Below, in pieces: positions 8,019 to 16,827 of a DNA stretch of 64,000 nucleotides. Location: contig NZ_JAHVHU010000009.1 of assembly GCF_019802045.1 (NCBI RefSeq), positions 124,001 through 188,000 on the forward strand. The letters run 5' to 3'. The notes below the pieces were generated by a model. That model made no database searches and was not told the origin of the DNA. It saw only the letters and a list, made by a program, of their open reading frames with translations. This stretch comes from Membranihabitans marinus. GTDB taxonomy: Bacteria; Bacteroidota; Bacteroidia; Chitinophagales; Saprospiraceae. Positions within the stretch are counted from its first letter, which is position 1. Every line of letters starts with the position of its first letter. Both the position numbers and the translations under genes were made by a program.

Positions 8019-8402
8019 TTACCAGATCCTTTCAATGTCATAAAGTGAAAATTTATCATCACTTGAAATAACGGGTTACTTATCTACCATTGCCTTACTG
8101 AGAATTAATCTATCAAATGGATCACGGTGGTGAAACTGAAGATTTCCAAGATTCGAAATATGGTTGATTTCTATCTCTGAAATTATAATTTTGTTTAACA
8201 AAGCTTCTTTAGCCAATGTTTCTAATTCGAATGGAAGGGTAAGTTTGCCGATATTAACTTTAATAGCTGCTTCCCAAAAACTGACTTTGCGAACAAATAG
8301 ACTGTTTGTTTTGTCTTTGATGATTTCAGAAGCAATATTAGTTAGTCTATTTTTTTCTCCAAAAATCCAAATCAAAACTTGAGTATCCAGGAGGTATTTC
8401 AT
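8019..8402 (-). pseudogene. VapC-type PIN toxin with premature stop
   Basis: The frame from 8402 gives 108 residues: DTQVLIWIF with the first PIN aspartate, VSFWEAAIK, and HHRDPFDRLILSKAMVDK. It then meets TAA at 8076-8078. Read through that codon in the same frame and the protein continues PVISSDDKFSLYDIERIW and stops at 8019, exactly the family's usual C-terminus with its SSD acidic site. A single T-to-A change in a TTA codon would explain this. The truncated product lacks the last strand and one active-site acid, so the toxin is probably weak or dead, unless the stop is read through. Confidence 0.8.
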
Positions 8403-8623
8403 CGCATATATTCCTTAAAATCTTCGATGGGGTCATTAAAATCATCAGACATTTGAATTTTACCTTCATATTTGCCTAATTGTCTTTCACCATTATTTGT
8501 TTGATTTTTATCCTGATGGATTGATTTTTGAAGTAATGCAATCAATCTGTGCTTTTCTTTTTTTGGTAACTGATCAGCTAAATTGAACAGTTCTTTTAAC
8601 CCTATATTAAATGTTAATTTCAT
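8399..8623 (-). CDS. DUF2281-type antitoxin partner of VapC
   Basis: A 74-residue protein: an N-terminal helix-rich part (LFNLADQLPKKEKHRLIALLQ) and the DUF2281 C-terminal tail KIQMSDDFNDPIEDFKEYM, which in this family wraps the PIN toxin. It overlaps the toxin gene by 4 bases (ATGA). The pair sits between the FAD oxidoreductase and methyltransferase genes of the polyketide cluster, in the same orientation, so it would be co-transcribed unless it has its own promoter in 8624-8766. Confidence 0.8.
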   Translation of the reverse strand: MKLTFNIGLKELFNLADQLPKKEKHRLIALLQKSIHQDKNQTNNGERQLGKYEGKIQMSDDFNDPIEDFKEYMR

Positions 8624-8766
8624 TGGTTGTCATTAATCGCCGTTTCAACATCTTATCCAAATATAAGAATATTAATTTTCTTGCTTCATGGGTTATTTAA
8701 GTTATATGGCTACATATCTGATCTTGATAAGTCTCAATAGGTACATGTTCATTTTCCTATCCACAT

Positions 8767-9900
8767 TTATATCTCAGGTTTCATTGGTTTCCCATGTGTG
8801 TTCCGGATAATCAAAGACAATAGAAATGGGAAGATCTTGAGTAAGATAAGGATAATTTCGGACAATATGTTCCTTCTGAATATTTGTTCAATGACTCGCC
8901 CCCATCGAAGTCGCGTCGAAAAAGATTCATTCCACTGCGTTGCATAAGATGTTTCGAGATTAGTGCGTGAGGTGATTTTGCCAGATTTATATTTTAGAAT
9001 GAGTAGGGATAGCATCTGAGCAGAACGGATCGCCATACTCATTCCGTTTCCGGCTAAGGGATGGATCATTCCGGCGCTGTCCCCGCACATCAATACGTGG
9101 TCTTTGACCGGATTTTTAGTGTGAAACGAGATATTACTGATGGTGACCGGGTTTTTAAACTCCATTTCCATGTGATCAAAAGCGGCTCTCAAATATCGGT
9201 TTTTACTCATCACTTCTTGCTGAAAGGTCACGATGTTTTTGTGTTTTTTGAATGCATTAAGATCGGTGATGTAACAGACATTGATGCGATCGTCTTCCAC
9301 CTTGGAAACCCCGCAATACCCGCCCTTAAAATTGTGTAATCCGACCAGGTCATCTGGGAATACCCCGCTGTAATGGGCTTTTACGGCCAGATTTGGTGCC
9401 GGTAAAGACATAAACTCCCTATCTAAGTGCACATCGAGATTGGATCGTTTACCGAATGCGCCGATAACCAATGGGGTGGAATACGTTTTCCCCCGATTGG
9501 TCATCACCTTAAATATGTTTTCATGGAAATTTACATCTTGAACGGAGGCCCGAATGATCTTTGCCCCTTTGCTACTAGCCAGTTTTGCCAGTTCATTATC
9601 AATCCGATATCGACTAATTCCAAAGCCACCTCTGGGAAGATTAACCGTGATTGAATTGCTCCGGGCAGTACTCAGGGTGAGTCGGGTTATTCGGGTGGCT
9701 CCATGCTCAAATGGATCAAATCCGAGCGCATTCAAATAAGGTAGCACCTCATTTGATATATATTCTCCACATACTTTGTGCTTTGGATAGGGGTGTTTTT
9801 CGATCAGGAGTACCTTCATTCCTTTAATGGAAAGATGTATGGCGCAAGTCAGTCCGGCTAGCCCGCCACCGATGATGATGACATCAGAGGACCGGGTCAT
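8767..9900 (-). CDS. FAD-dependent oxidoreductase, geranylgeranyl-reductase/monooxygenase-like
   Basis: A 377-residue flavoprotein. IIIGGGLAGLTCAIHLS (8-24) is the FAD dinucleotide fold, KVCGEYIS (about 42-49) is a loop typical of the GGR/halogenase-like group, and MCGDSAGMIHPLAGNGMSMA (around 270) is the second FAD motif. It is the first gene of the minus-strand cluster. By analogy with SrsC-type hydroxylases it may hydroxylate the phenolic lipid to a quinone-forming product; a reductase acting on an isoprenoid or fatty chain is the alternative. A hydrophobic C-terminal stretch (IILILLKIFPFLLSLII) suggests membrane association. Confidence 0.8.
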   Translation of the reverse strand: MTRSSDVIIIGGGLAGLTCAIHLSIKGMKVLLIEKHPYPKHKVCGEYISNEVLPYLNALGFDPFEHGATRITRLTLSTARSNSITVNLPRGGFGISRYRIDNELAKLASSKGAKIIRASVQDVNFHENIFKVMTNRGKTYSTPLVIGAFGKRSNLDVHLDREFMSLPAPNLAVKAHYSGVFPDDLVGLHNFKGGYCGVSKVEDDRINVCYITDLNAFKKHKNIVTFQQEVMSKNRYLRAAFDHMEMEFKNPVTISNISFHTKNPVKDHVLMCGDSAGMIHPLAGNGMSMAIRSAQMLSLLILKYKSGKITSRTNLETSYATQWNESFSTRLRWGRVIEQIFRRNILSEIILILLKIFPFLLSLIIRNTHGKPMKPEI

Positions 9901-9995
9901 TGGTTCGATGAATATGATGGTGGCGAATCTACTTTTACTTTGGGTGAAGACATTCGAAATTTACAGTTCATTATAAATTTAAAGGGCGAACGATG

Positions 9996-10415
9996 TTATC
10001 GTAAGACCGTTATAGGCTTCCCTTTTATTCCCGCATAAAATACAATAATTTTAGCGGGTTTGGATCCGGTGTTCTTCCCAAAATGCCAGGTGTTAACCAA
10101 TTCCGAAATAGCATCTCCTTTTTTGAGGTGAAGTGTTTGATCCGTTTCAGTCATTACGGTAAGTTCGCCTTCCATCAGTATTCCGGCATTAATAAAAGGA
10201 TGCTTGTGCGGTTTGAGTTGGGAACCTGGTGGGATCGTAATTTTAAGGATGGTGATTTCCGGGCTTCCTTCCCGGTAGGTGGGCAGGAGATCCCCGTTCC
10301 AGCTTTCTGTGGTTTTTAATAAGGTCTCTACCTGGATCTCTTTTAGGGTCTTTCTGGAGGCACAGGAACTAAGAAAAAGTGGAAGGATTAAAACATATAC
10401 GATGGATCTATTCAT
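9996..10415 (-). CDS. Cupin-domain lipoprotein
   Basis: A 139-residue protein with a lipoprotein signal (FLSSC, Cys at residue 18). The rest is one cupin barrel: PPGSQLKPHKHPFINAGILM gives the first metal-binding motif (His pair), and KKGDAISELVNTWHFGKN the second with a further His. It should be anchored on the periplasmic face. The single cupin resembles quercetinase- or DAD-type small cupins, but the substrate cannot be told. It is followed 51 bases on by, in the same orientation, the antiporter gene upstream; co-transcription is possible. Confidence 0.75.
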   Translation of the reverse strand: MNRSIVYVLILPLFLSSCASRKTLKEIQVETLLKTTESWNGDLLPTYREGSPEITILKITIPPGSQLKPHKHPFINAGILMEGELTVMTETDQTLHLKKGDAISELVNTWHFGKNTGSKPAKIIVFYAGIKGKPITVLR

Positions 10416-10466
10416 AGTCCAATATACTGCGATAGTCTCACATAGTCAACTGTGTAGATGGAATAT

Positions 10467-11927
10467 TTAAGTAATATTGAGTTTGCCGCAAACTTCGTCA
10501 AATACCTCAGGACGGTCAGCCAGAACGACCAGGGTGTCGCCCGATTCGATTTTTGTGGAACCGTGGGGGGTGATGTAGCTGCCGTTGCGCTTTATCATCG
10601 CAATCGAGGCTTCATGTGAAAAATGAAGATCGACAATTTTTTTATTAATCGACGGACAATCTGGCGGAATGCTGATTTCCTGCATTTCTGATTTTGGATT
10701 GTCGGATAGCAACAGATCAGTGGCTGTCAACCGTTTTGGTTTTTCTGAGCCAACATTGAGCCACTTGGCAAATACAGAAAGGGTCGTGCCCTGGATCAAC
10801 ACCGAGGTCACCGAAATGAAGAAGACAATATTGAAGATCATATTGGCTTTGTCAATGCCGGCCAGGAGTGGATAGGTGGCAAACACGATCGGGACCGCTC
10901 CTCTGAGTCCGACCCAGGAAATATATAACCGTCTTCGCATTTTCATTCTGAAAAAGACCAAACTTAATAGTACGCTCACCGGACGCGCAATAAGGATCAG
11001 GAAAAGCGATATAAGCAATCCTACGCCCATGACTGGTATGATTTGGGACGGAAAAACGAGCAAGCCCAGAGTGAGAAACAGTACGATTTGCATCAACCAT
11101 GCTAATCCGTCATACATTTTCAGAATGGTTTTTTTATGAATCAATTCTTGATTACCGAGGAAAACTGCGCATATATAAATAGCCAAAAATCCATTGCCGC
11201 CCACAAAGTCGGTAGCGGAGAAAGTGATAAACATCAGTGCTATGGCCAACACAGGATACAACCCCTCGAAGTCAAGTCGGATCCGGTTAATAATCAATTT
11301 GCTAAGTTTTCCGAATCCAAGACCGGCAATACCGCCAATAATCATTTGTTGAAAAAACATTGGAATGATGGAAGTGATACTTTTGTCCTGGTGTATAACT
11401 AAGGTCAAAAATGCAAGCGTGAGTACATAGGCCATGGGGTCGTTACTACCACTCTCCAATTCCAGGGTCGGCCTTAAATTTTTCCGAAGCGCAAGACTTC
11501 TGGAACGCAGTATGGAGAAAACAGCGGCTGCATCCGTAGAGGATACGATGGAGCCTAGTAACATGCTTTCATAGATGGTGAAATCTGTGACATACCACAC
11601 AAAAGTACCGAGCGAGATGGCAGTCAAAAATACACCCAGGGTCGATAATACAATGCCCTCCCCCAATATAGGCTTGACCGCTTTCCAGTTCGTGTCCAGC
11701 CCCCCGGAGAATAAAATAAAGTTCAAGGAGACGACACCGATGAACTGAGCCATTTTAGGATCATTAAAGTGAATACCTCCGATTCCGTCCGATCCCGCTA
11801 ACATACCAATGGTCAAAAACAGGATCAGGGTTGGTACACCAAATTTGTACGAGGTTTTACCGGCGATGACGCTTATGAGTAACAATACCGAGCCTACTAA
11901 TAGTATGTTTTCAATCGTTAAGTTCAT
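10467..11927 (-). CDS. Potassium/proton antiporter with TrkA-C domain (CvrA/NhaP2-like)
   Basis: A 486-residue CPA1-family exchanger with about 12-13 transmembrane helices up to residue 390 (start MNLTIENILLVGSVLLLISV). The ion-site signature SSTDAAAVFSILRSR and LELESGSNDPMAY is present; the ND pair of CPA1 exchangers is visible in SGSNDP. The C-terminal about 80 residues form a TrkA-C (RCK-C) ligand-sensing domain (NGSYITPHGSTKIESGDTLV). It should expel K+ or Na+ in exchange for H+ in the inner membrane. The small DUF1328 gene lies upstream behind a hairpin. Confidence 0.87.
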   Translation of the reverse strand: MNLTIENILLVGSVLLLISVIAGKTSYKFGVPTLILFLTIGMLAGSDGIGGIHFNDPKMAQFIGVVSLNFILFSGGLDTNWKAVKPILGEGIVLSTLGVFLTAISLGTFVWYVTDFTIYESMLLGSIVSSTDAAAVFSILRSRSLALRKNLRPTLELESGSNDPMAYVLTLAFLTLVIHQDKSITSIIPMFFQQMIIGGIAGLGFGKLSKLIINRIRLDFEGLYPVLAIALMFITFSATDFVGGNGFLAIYICAVFLGNQELIHKKTILKMYDGLAWLMQIVLFLTLGLLVFPSQIIPVMGVGLLISLFLILIARPVSVLLSLVFFRMKMRRRLYISWVGLRGAVPIVFATYPLLAGIDKANMIFNIVFFISVTSVLIQGTTLSVFAKWLNVGSEKPKRLTATDLLLSDNPKSEMQEISIPPDCPSINKKIVDLHFSHEASIAMIKRNGSYITPHGSTKIESGDTLVVLADRPEVFDEVCGKLNIT

Positions 11928-11999
11928 TCATCTCCTTTTTTTTACAAAGCCGGTCTACTGCTTCAAATGATGTGGCATTGGTTATACCCAAAATAATTA

Positions 12000-12026
12000 G
12001 ACCCAATGATGACACATCATTGGGTC
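12000..12026 (-). terminator. Strong hairpin between DUF1328 and antiporter genes
   Basis: A perfect 11-bp stem GACCCAATGAT / ATCATTGGGTC around a 5-base loop. On the minus strand it follows the DUF1328 gene (ends 12136) and precedes the antiporter start (11927), and it is followed by TAATTATTTT. It fits an intrinsic terminator separating the two genes, though the U-tract is imperfect. Confidence 0.55.
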
Positions 12027-12135
12027 GTTTATAATAATTATCGTACGGGATAAATGTTTAATCTACCCTCCATATCTTTTTATTATGAAGGGGATTAAAA
12101 TATCCGGTTTTGGTCAGATTTTCTTTTCTTGCTGG

Positions 12136-12300
12136 TTAGCCTCTCCGCATTAGGTTCATAATGAGGGATATAACCAATAAGACGATAAAAATGTAGAAAA
12201 TAATTTTAGCAATTCCAGCAGAAGCGCCGGCAATGCCGCCAAAACCTAGAAGTCCAGCAATTAATGCGATCACCAGGAAAATAATAATCCAACGAATCAT
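12136..12300 (-). CDS. DUF1328 (YtjA-like) small membrane protein
   Basis: A 54-residue protein. It begins [20 protein letters not shown], continues with [18 protein letters not shown], and ends LMRRG. This is the DUF1328 layout: two hydrophobic helices joined by a small Gly/Ala-rich linker with a basic tail. Function is unknown; related genes are often stress-induced in other bacteria. The start at 12300 is preceded by an A/T-rich leader with no strong Shine-Dalgarno, as is common in Bacteroidota. Confidence 0.85.
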   Translation of the reverse strand: MIRWIIIFLVIALIAGLLGFGGIAGASAGIAKIIFYIFIVLLVISLIMNLMRRG

Positions 12301-12467
12301 AAAATTTAAATTTTGATTTGTTTAATAAGGTGAGTAAAGTAGCCAATAGAATCAGTTCGTATTAATGAAAAACATAGAATGTTTAGCGTTATTCCATTCC
12401 AGCTTGATTTAATTCTATGAAAACTGATAAGGCATTCCTTTAAATAACACCCTCCTTGGCGGAAATG

Positions 12468-12635
12468 CTACTGCTCCGTTTCATATATCATTTTCATTAA
12501 TTCTGGTCCCTATTTGTACTATTCTGCGTTGCAAAGCCTCACCTTTTCCTTAGTCATGACTACGTTTAGACGCCTTGACTATCACAAAAATGAGCTCAGA
12601 ATTATTCCACATAACTTATAAAACAGAGCATTGGG
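12468..12635. repeat. MITE-like repeat (E4)
   Basis: The gap 12301-12640 has no gene. Its right part is bounded by inverted ends: ACTGCTCCGTTTCATATATC at about 12470-12489 and, read in reverse complement from 12634, AATGCTCTGTTTTATAAG. About 17 of 25 positions pair. The ends resemble those of the 45088-45340 element (TGCTCTGTTTCATAAA), and the interior shares CCTTAGT with the 5158-5320 element. No coding capacity. I take it as a non-autonomous mobile repeat. Confidence 0.45.
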
Positions 12636-12640
12636 AGACG

Positions 12641-13099
12641 TCAGTGGTCAGCTGCCGCTTTAAAAACCGCCAGTGGTGCTCGTTTGCCGACATTCAATGC
12701 CAACTCCCCATTGTGTATGGTGTAGTTGTCGGCTAATTCAAAAACTTGTAAATAATCATTTTCGTTAATAGCTACATCCGGACAAGCTCTCAGCGTCACA
12801 GCCATCTGTGAAAAGTGAATACGCTGTCCTTCCTCCAGGGTATAGGTACCATTTATGGAGTTGCATCCGGCAAAGCCTTCCACTTTTTTCCCCTCACTTT
12901 TCAGAACAAAGTATATTTCCTTTTCCTGGTTATCCGCCATTTTTACATCCTGACCTTCTAGTTGGATCAGTTTCCAGTGTGTCCCGACAATCTCACTTTC
13001 AGTAGTGTTCTGCTGGTTTTTATCGGAAGAGGTTCGATCACCACTTTGACAGCTTATAGCAGACAGGAATAGCATTATTAATAAAAAGGTTGTTTTCAT
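12641..13099 (-). CDS. META-domain (HslJ-like) lipoprotein
   Basis: Start at 13099 (MKTTFLLIMLFLSAISC), giving a lipoprotein signal with Cys17; an upstream ATG at 13135 would bury the signal. The mature part contains one META/DUF306 domain: GTHWKLIQLEGQDV, then EGFAGCNSINGTYTLEEGQRIHF and TLRACPD, the usual Gly-Cys-Asn and Cys-Pro motifs. HslJ-like proteins are linked to heat/novobiocin tolerance in E. coli, but here only an envelope role can be inferred. It stands alone between a repeat and the large heme protein gene. Confidence 0.83.
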   Translation of the reverse strand: MKTTFLLIMLFLSAISCQSGDRTSSDKNQQNTTESEIVGTHWKLIQLEGQDVKMADNQEKEIYFVLKSEGKKVEGFAGCNSINGTYTLEEGQRIHFSQMAVTLRACPDVAINENDYLQVFELADNYTIHNGELALNVGKRAPLAVFKAAADH

Positions 13100-13242
13100 G
13101 GTTGGAATTATTTTGTGAGGAATTTGGTTTTGCATTCATGTTATGTGGCTTTTCATAACGAAAATTTCCGGTCTTGGTATATTTTTTATTTACATTGGTT
13201 TGGATTAAGCACTACTTTGGCTTGGCTTCACGACGAAGCCCA

Positions 13243-16200
13243 TCAATCGGAATGAACCGGCCGGGCTCTGCCCAAACCATCTTCCCGATCTAAAATTTCT
13301 ACACTAAATTCTTCGGTGGAATCAAAATTTTCCCGGACCAGGATGATTTCGTGAATACCATTCTTCATATCCATTTGCAAACCATCTTTTGCTAAAGGTA
13401 CATTTTTTGCATTCCAATAGGCGGATACTCCTGCGGGATTAAATTTCAGAGAAATGCTGCCCGTCCGAAGTACCTCGATAGGGAACCGGATGATCTGAGC
13501 GTCCATATTGTCGAATCTAAGCGGTGCTACCTCAGGTAGCTGACCAGAAACGGTGCTATACGTTGTGCTCCAAAAGTAGGATTCGGGATTTTCCACGACT
13601 ACCGAAATCCCTTTCTCTTCGATCAACTGAATGTCCTCCTCACTGGCATCAAGAACCTTCCAATAACGTATATAATGTTTTGAAGGTACTCTGAATTCAC
13701 CGGGTTTGCCGATCTCCGACAAGAAGCCAACCAGGTCGATAAACTCATCCCGGGTTAGACCACTGGTGAGGCCCGGCGGCATCAAAGAACCCGGAATGTT
13801 TTGGTGGGTATCAATCTGGAACTTAGGGATGGTGATTTGCTGACCAGTGACATCCCTCAAAACCACCTCTGAATCAGTCTCCCGAACCATATAGCCCATA
13901 ACCACATTCCCGTTCTTTCGGACAACTTGATTTAATTCATAACCATCTTTGATCTCAGCACCCGGAGTGAGAATGCTGCTGATGATATAGTCGACGGGGG
14001 CATTGGCGCCTAGGCTACTTAGGTCGGTACCAATCTTTCCACCCGCTCCACCAATAGCATGGCAGGACATGCAATTCAAGTCACGATAGATCAACTCTCC
14101 TTTCACCGGATCACCGGATGCTTTGATGTCGAGCTCCAGACGATCTTTGTCCCAGTTGCAGAGCTTTTGAGGCATGGTGGGTTTTTGAATTTCGATATCT
14201 GTGGTCTGCAGGATGCCCCGGAGTGCGATGATTTCATCCTGATTTTTCTTTCGGTCGGACATGCGATTAATTTGCTCCATACCGGTCTGTGCTACCAGTT
14301 TGGGGATTTCTTTATCATTCAGGACATTTTTTAAAGCGTCCGGGCCCAAATTATTACCAAAAAAAGCAGAAAATAGCTGTGTAATATGATCTTTGTTCGC
14401 TGAGTCGCTCATCAGATTCCAGGCACTTTCCGCTGCTTTATGGGCATCCAACGATACCAGTTTTTCGATAGCACTCAGTCGAAGTTCCATTGGACTTTCC
14501 GGTCGGGTAAAAACTATAAGTATTTCCTTGCTCCTGGCGTCGCCCAGATTGGCGAGTGCAGTTAATCCAGTCGATCGATTGGATGGATCATCATCTTCTG
14601 CCCACTGTTTGTATTCGTCTGTAAAACTTTCTAATTTCCACAAACTGGCTAACGTAATCGCTTTTCTGGCAATGGATTCATTGCGGTCGTCGAACAAGGT
14701 GTGAATGACTGAAAGATCAACTTCTGGCTTTAAAGCTCGTTGTTGCATAGCAGTAATCAAGACCTGCAAATAGGCCTCCCGGTACTCGTTTTTTTGATTT
14801 AGCGCCCTATCAAGTAACAAGGATAGTTCTTCCGGAGTTCCATATTTGGATACCGAGGTGTATACGGCCTGACGATTTTCTTCGGAGACTCGATGGTTCA
14901 CGTAAAGATCCAAAAGCTCTTTTACAGCACCAGGATTTGTGACGGATTTCAGTGCAAAAACCGTTTTTGGATCGCTGTCAAAATAAGAATTATCTTTTTC
15001 ATATTCCTTCATCCAGATGGGTTCCAGTTTCCGGATGGTTTGCCATAGGGCAAAATCCAAGTATTGATCCATGGCCTGCTCCAGGGCCATAGTGGCAGTG
15101 GCTGCGGCTTTGGGTGCGGCGGATTTACGTAATGCTATAACAGCTTCCAAGCGGACCAGCGGATCGCTATCCTTGATCATTTTTTTCAAATACAGGTTTG
15201 CGCCCGGGTATTTATGAAAATCAAAAAACAAGGCGCGTACGCCGGCAGCCCGAACCATGGGGTTCGTGGCGTCGAGCAGTTTTTTTAGGACGGCATTGTT
15301 CGTTTCGTTCAGCGATTGGTACACCCAAAAAGCCTCCAGCAGCAGCCGTTCATAAATGGCGTCGGACACATCCAGGGCGGAGGTCCACCGATCCAGGTCT
15401 TTGAGTACTTCTTTAGCACCCCTTTCCTTCAATACACGCTTGGCCTGGTTTCTCGTCCATGCTTCTGGAGATTTCAGATGGTCCAACAAAGCGGTATTGT
15501 CGACCCCATATAAGTCAGGGATCTTGACGAGGGGATGGCCTTTGCGAGTGATTCGCCATATGCGACCATTTTCGTGATCGCGGCGTGGATCCCGGAAATC
15601 GACCTCACCGTGCTGGATGATTGGATTGTACCAATCAGCTACATAGATCGCTCCATCCGGACCCACAGAAATATCCACGGGTCGAAACGCTACATTGTCT
15701 GAATACAAAATATCTTCCTCCTGCGTGGAGACATACCCACTACCCAACCTATCCAGTGAAAACCGATTAATCCGGTTTGCTCTGAAATCGTTCGTGATCA
15801 TATCTCCGGACCATGCTTCCGGAAGATGTCGGCCCGAAACAATGTCCAAACCGCTGTGCTTGGGCTGACCGGGATTGAGCCCGTGAAGAATGCGTTCAGC
15901 TCCTGGTGCTGTAAGAAAAGTGGCCCCTTGGAAACCATAGTTAATGCCTTCGGACCCCGCGCCGTCAGTGAGGAAGGACTGGCCCCATTTATTGAATTCC
16001 AATCCCCACGGGTTGACCAGTCCATATGCAAAAACATCCAGCTCCATGGTCTGTGGGCGAAAACGCCAGACTCCGCCGCCTTCCAGTGTCCGGAGTCCGT
16101 GAGGGGTTTCTACATGACTGTAAATGTATATGGATTGATTGAAATACAGGCTGCCGTCCGGTCCCCAGCGAAAGGTGTGGATAAGGTGGTGGGTATCGCC

Positions 16201-16821
16201 GGTCCCGAAACCGGACAAAAGCACTTTTCGTTCATCTGCTTTTCCATCTCCATTCGTGTCTTTGAGATGGAGTACCTCTGTGGAATTGGCTACATACACT
16301 CCGCCGTCTCCAGGAAGAATAGCAGTGGGTACCAGCAGATCGTCCGCAAACAGCGTAGATTGATCCGCCTGACCATCACCGGTGGTGTCTTCGAGGATGA
16401 AAACTTTACCAGTGGGCAATTCACCCGGTTTGGGCTGCGGGTATTGATTCGTACCGACCACCCACAATCGACCTTTTTCATCCCAGTTCATCTGAATGGG
16501 CTTTTCCACCATCGGTTCAGCAGCAAAAAGATTAACATCAAACCCTTCTGCCGGTTTTAAGGTACTCAATTGGTATTCGGGATCAGTATTCGGAATACTT
16601 CGTAGATTGTCTTGACCATGCAGCAACTGACCGGTCCATGAAACTAGTAAAACGACAATGATTCGGAGAATGAAAGTGTTTCTTCTACATTCCGATTGGT
16701 TTGCTAAAGGGAATGCAGATTCTCTTTTGATTAGTCGACTCCCGTGCAACGAAGAAGGTAAGCTACTGTCGGGACAGGGTGCTTTTGTTTTCTGATTAAA
16801 AAAATAGGTAAGGCGATTCAT
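13243..16821 (-). CDS. PVC-type membrane-bound dehydrogenase with HEAT repeats and c-type heme
   Basis: A 1192-residue exported protein. A hydrophobic signal (FILRIIVVLLVSWTGQLLHGQ) sits at about 50-70 behind a long basic N-terminus, so the true start may be later at a non-ATG codon. Residues about 80-440 form a beta-propeller of the large Planctomycete-type dehydrogenase family (GLVNPWGLEFNKWG, GPDGAIYVADWYNP, HENGRIWRITRKG). About 450-880 are alpha-helical HEAT-like repeats. A single heme c site CMSCH is at about 917-921, within a domain ending MPPGLTSGLTRDEFIDLVGF. Likely a periplasmic sugar-derivative dehydrogenase passing electrons to its heme. The SGNH gene starts the operon 6 bases upstream. 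Confidence 0.85.
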   Translation of the reverse strand: MNRLTYFFNQKTKAPCPDSSLPSSLHGSRLIKRESAFPLANQSECRRNTFILRIIVVLLVSWTGQLLHGQDNLRSIPNTDPEYQLSTLKPAEGFDVNLFAAEPMVEKPIQMNWDEKGRLWVVGTNQYPQPKPGELPTGKVFILEDTTGDGQADQSTLFADDLLVPTAILPGDGGVYVANSTEVLHLKDTNGDGKADERKVLLSGFGTGDTHHLIHTFRWGPDGSLYFNQSIYIYSHVETPHGLRTLEGGGVWRFRPQTMELDVFAYGLVNPWGLEFNKWGQSFLTDGAGSEGINYGFQGATFLTAPGAERILHGLNPGQPKHSGLDIVSGRHLPEAWSGDMITNDFRANRINRFSLDRLGSGYVSTQEEDILYSDNVAFRPVDISVGPDGAIYVADWYNPIIQHGEVDFRDPRRDHENGRIWRITRKGHPLVKIPDLYGVDNTALLDHLKSPEAWTRNQAKRVLKERGAKEVLKDLDRWTSALDVSDAIYERLLLEAFWVYQSLNETNNAVLKKLLDATNPMVRAAGVRALFFDFHKYPGANLYLKKMIKDSDPLVRLEAVIALRKSAAPKAAATATMALEQAMDQYLDFALWQTIRKLEPIWMKEYEKDNSYFDSDPKTVFALKSVTNPGAVKELLDLYVNHRVSEENRQAVYTSVSKYGTPEELSLLLDRALNQKNEYREAYLQVLITAMQQRALKPEVDLSVIHTLFDDRNESIARKAITLASLWKLESFTDEYKQWAEDDDPSNRSTGLTALANLGDARSKEILIVFTRPESPMELRLSAIEKLVSLDAHKAAESAWNLMSDSANKDHITQLFSAFFGNNLGPDALKNVLNDKEIPKLVAQTGMEQINRMSDRKKNQDEIIALRGILQTTDIEIQKPTMPQKLCNWDKDRLELDIKASGDPVKGELIYRDLNCMSCHAIGGAGGKIGTDLSSLGANAPVDYIISSILTPGAEIKDGYELNQVVRKNGNVVMGYMVRETDSEVVLRDVTGQQITIPKFQIDTHQNIPGSLMPPGLTSGLTRDEFIDLVGFLSEIGKPGEFRVPSKHYIRYWKVLDASEEDIQLIEEKGISVVVENPESYFWSTTYSTVSGQLPEVAPLRFDNMDAQIIRFPIEVLRTGSISLKFNPAGVSAYWNAKNVPLAKDGLQMDMKNGIHEIILVRENFDSTEEFSVEILDREDGLGRARPVHSD

Positions 16822-16827
16822 GATCTT

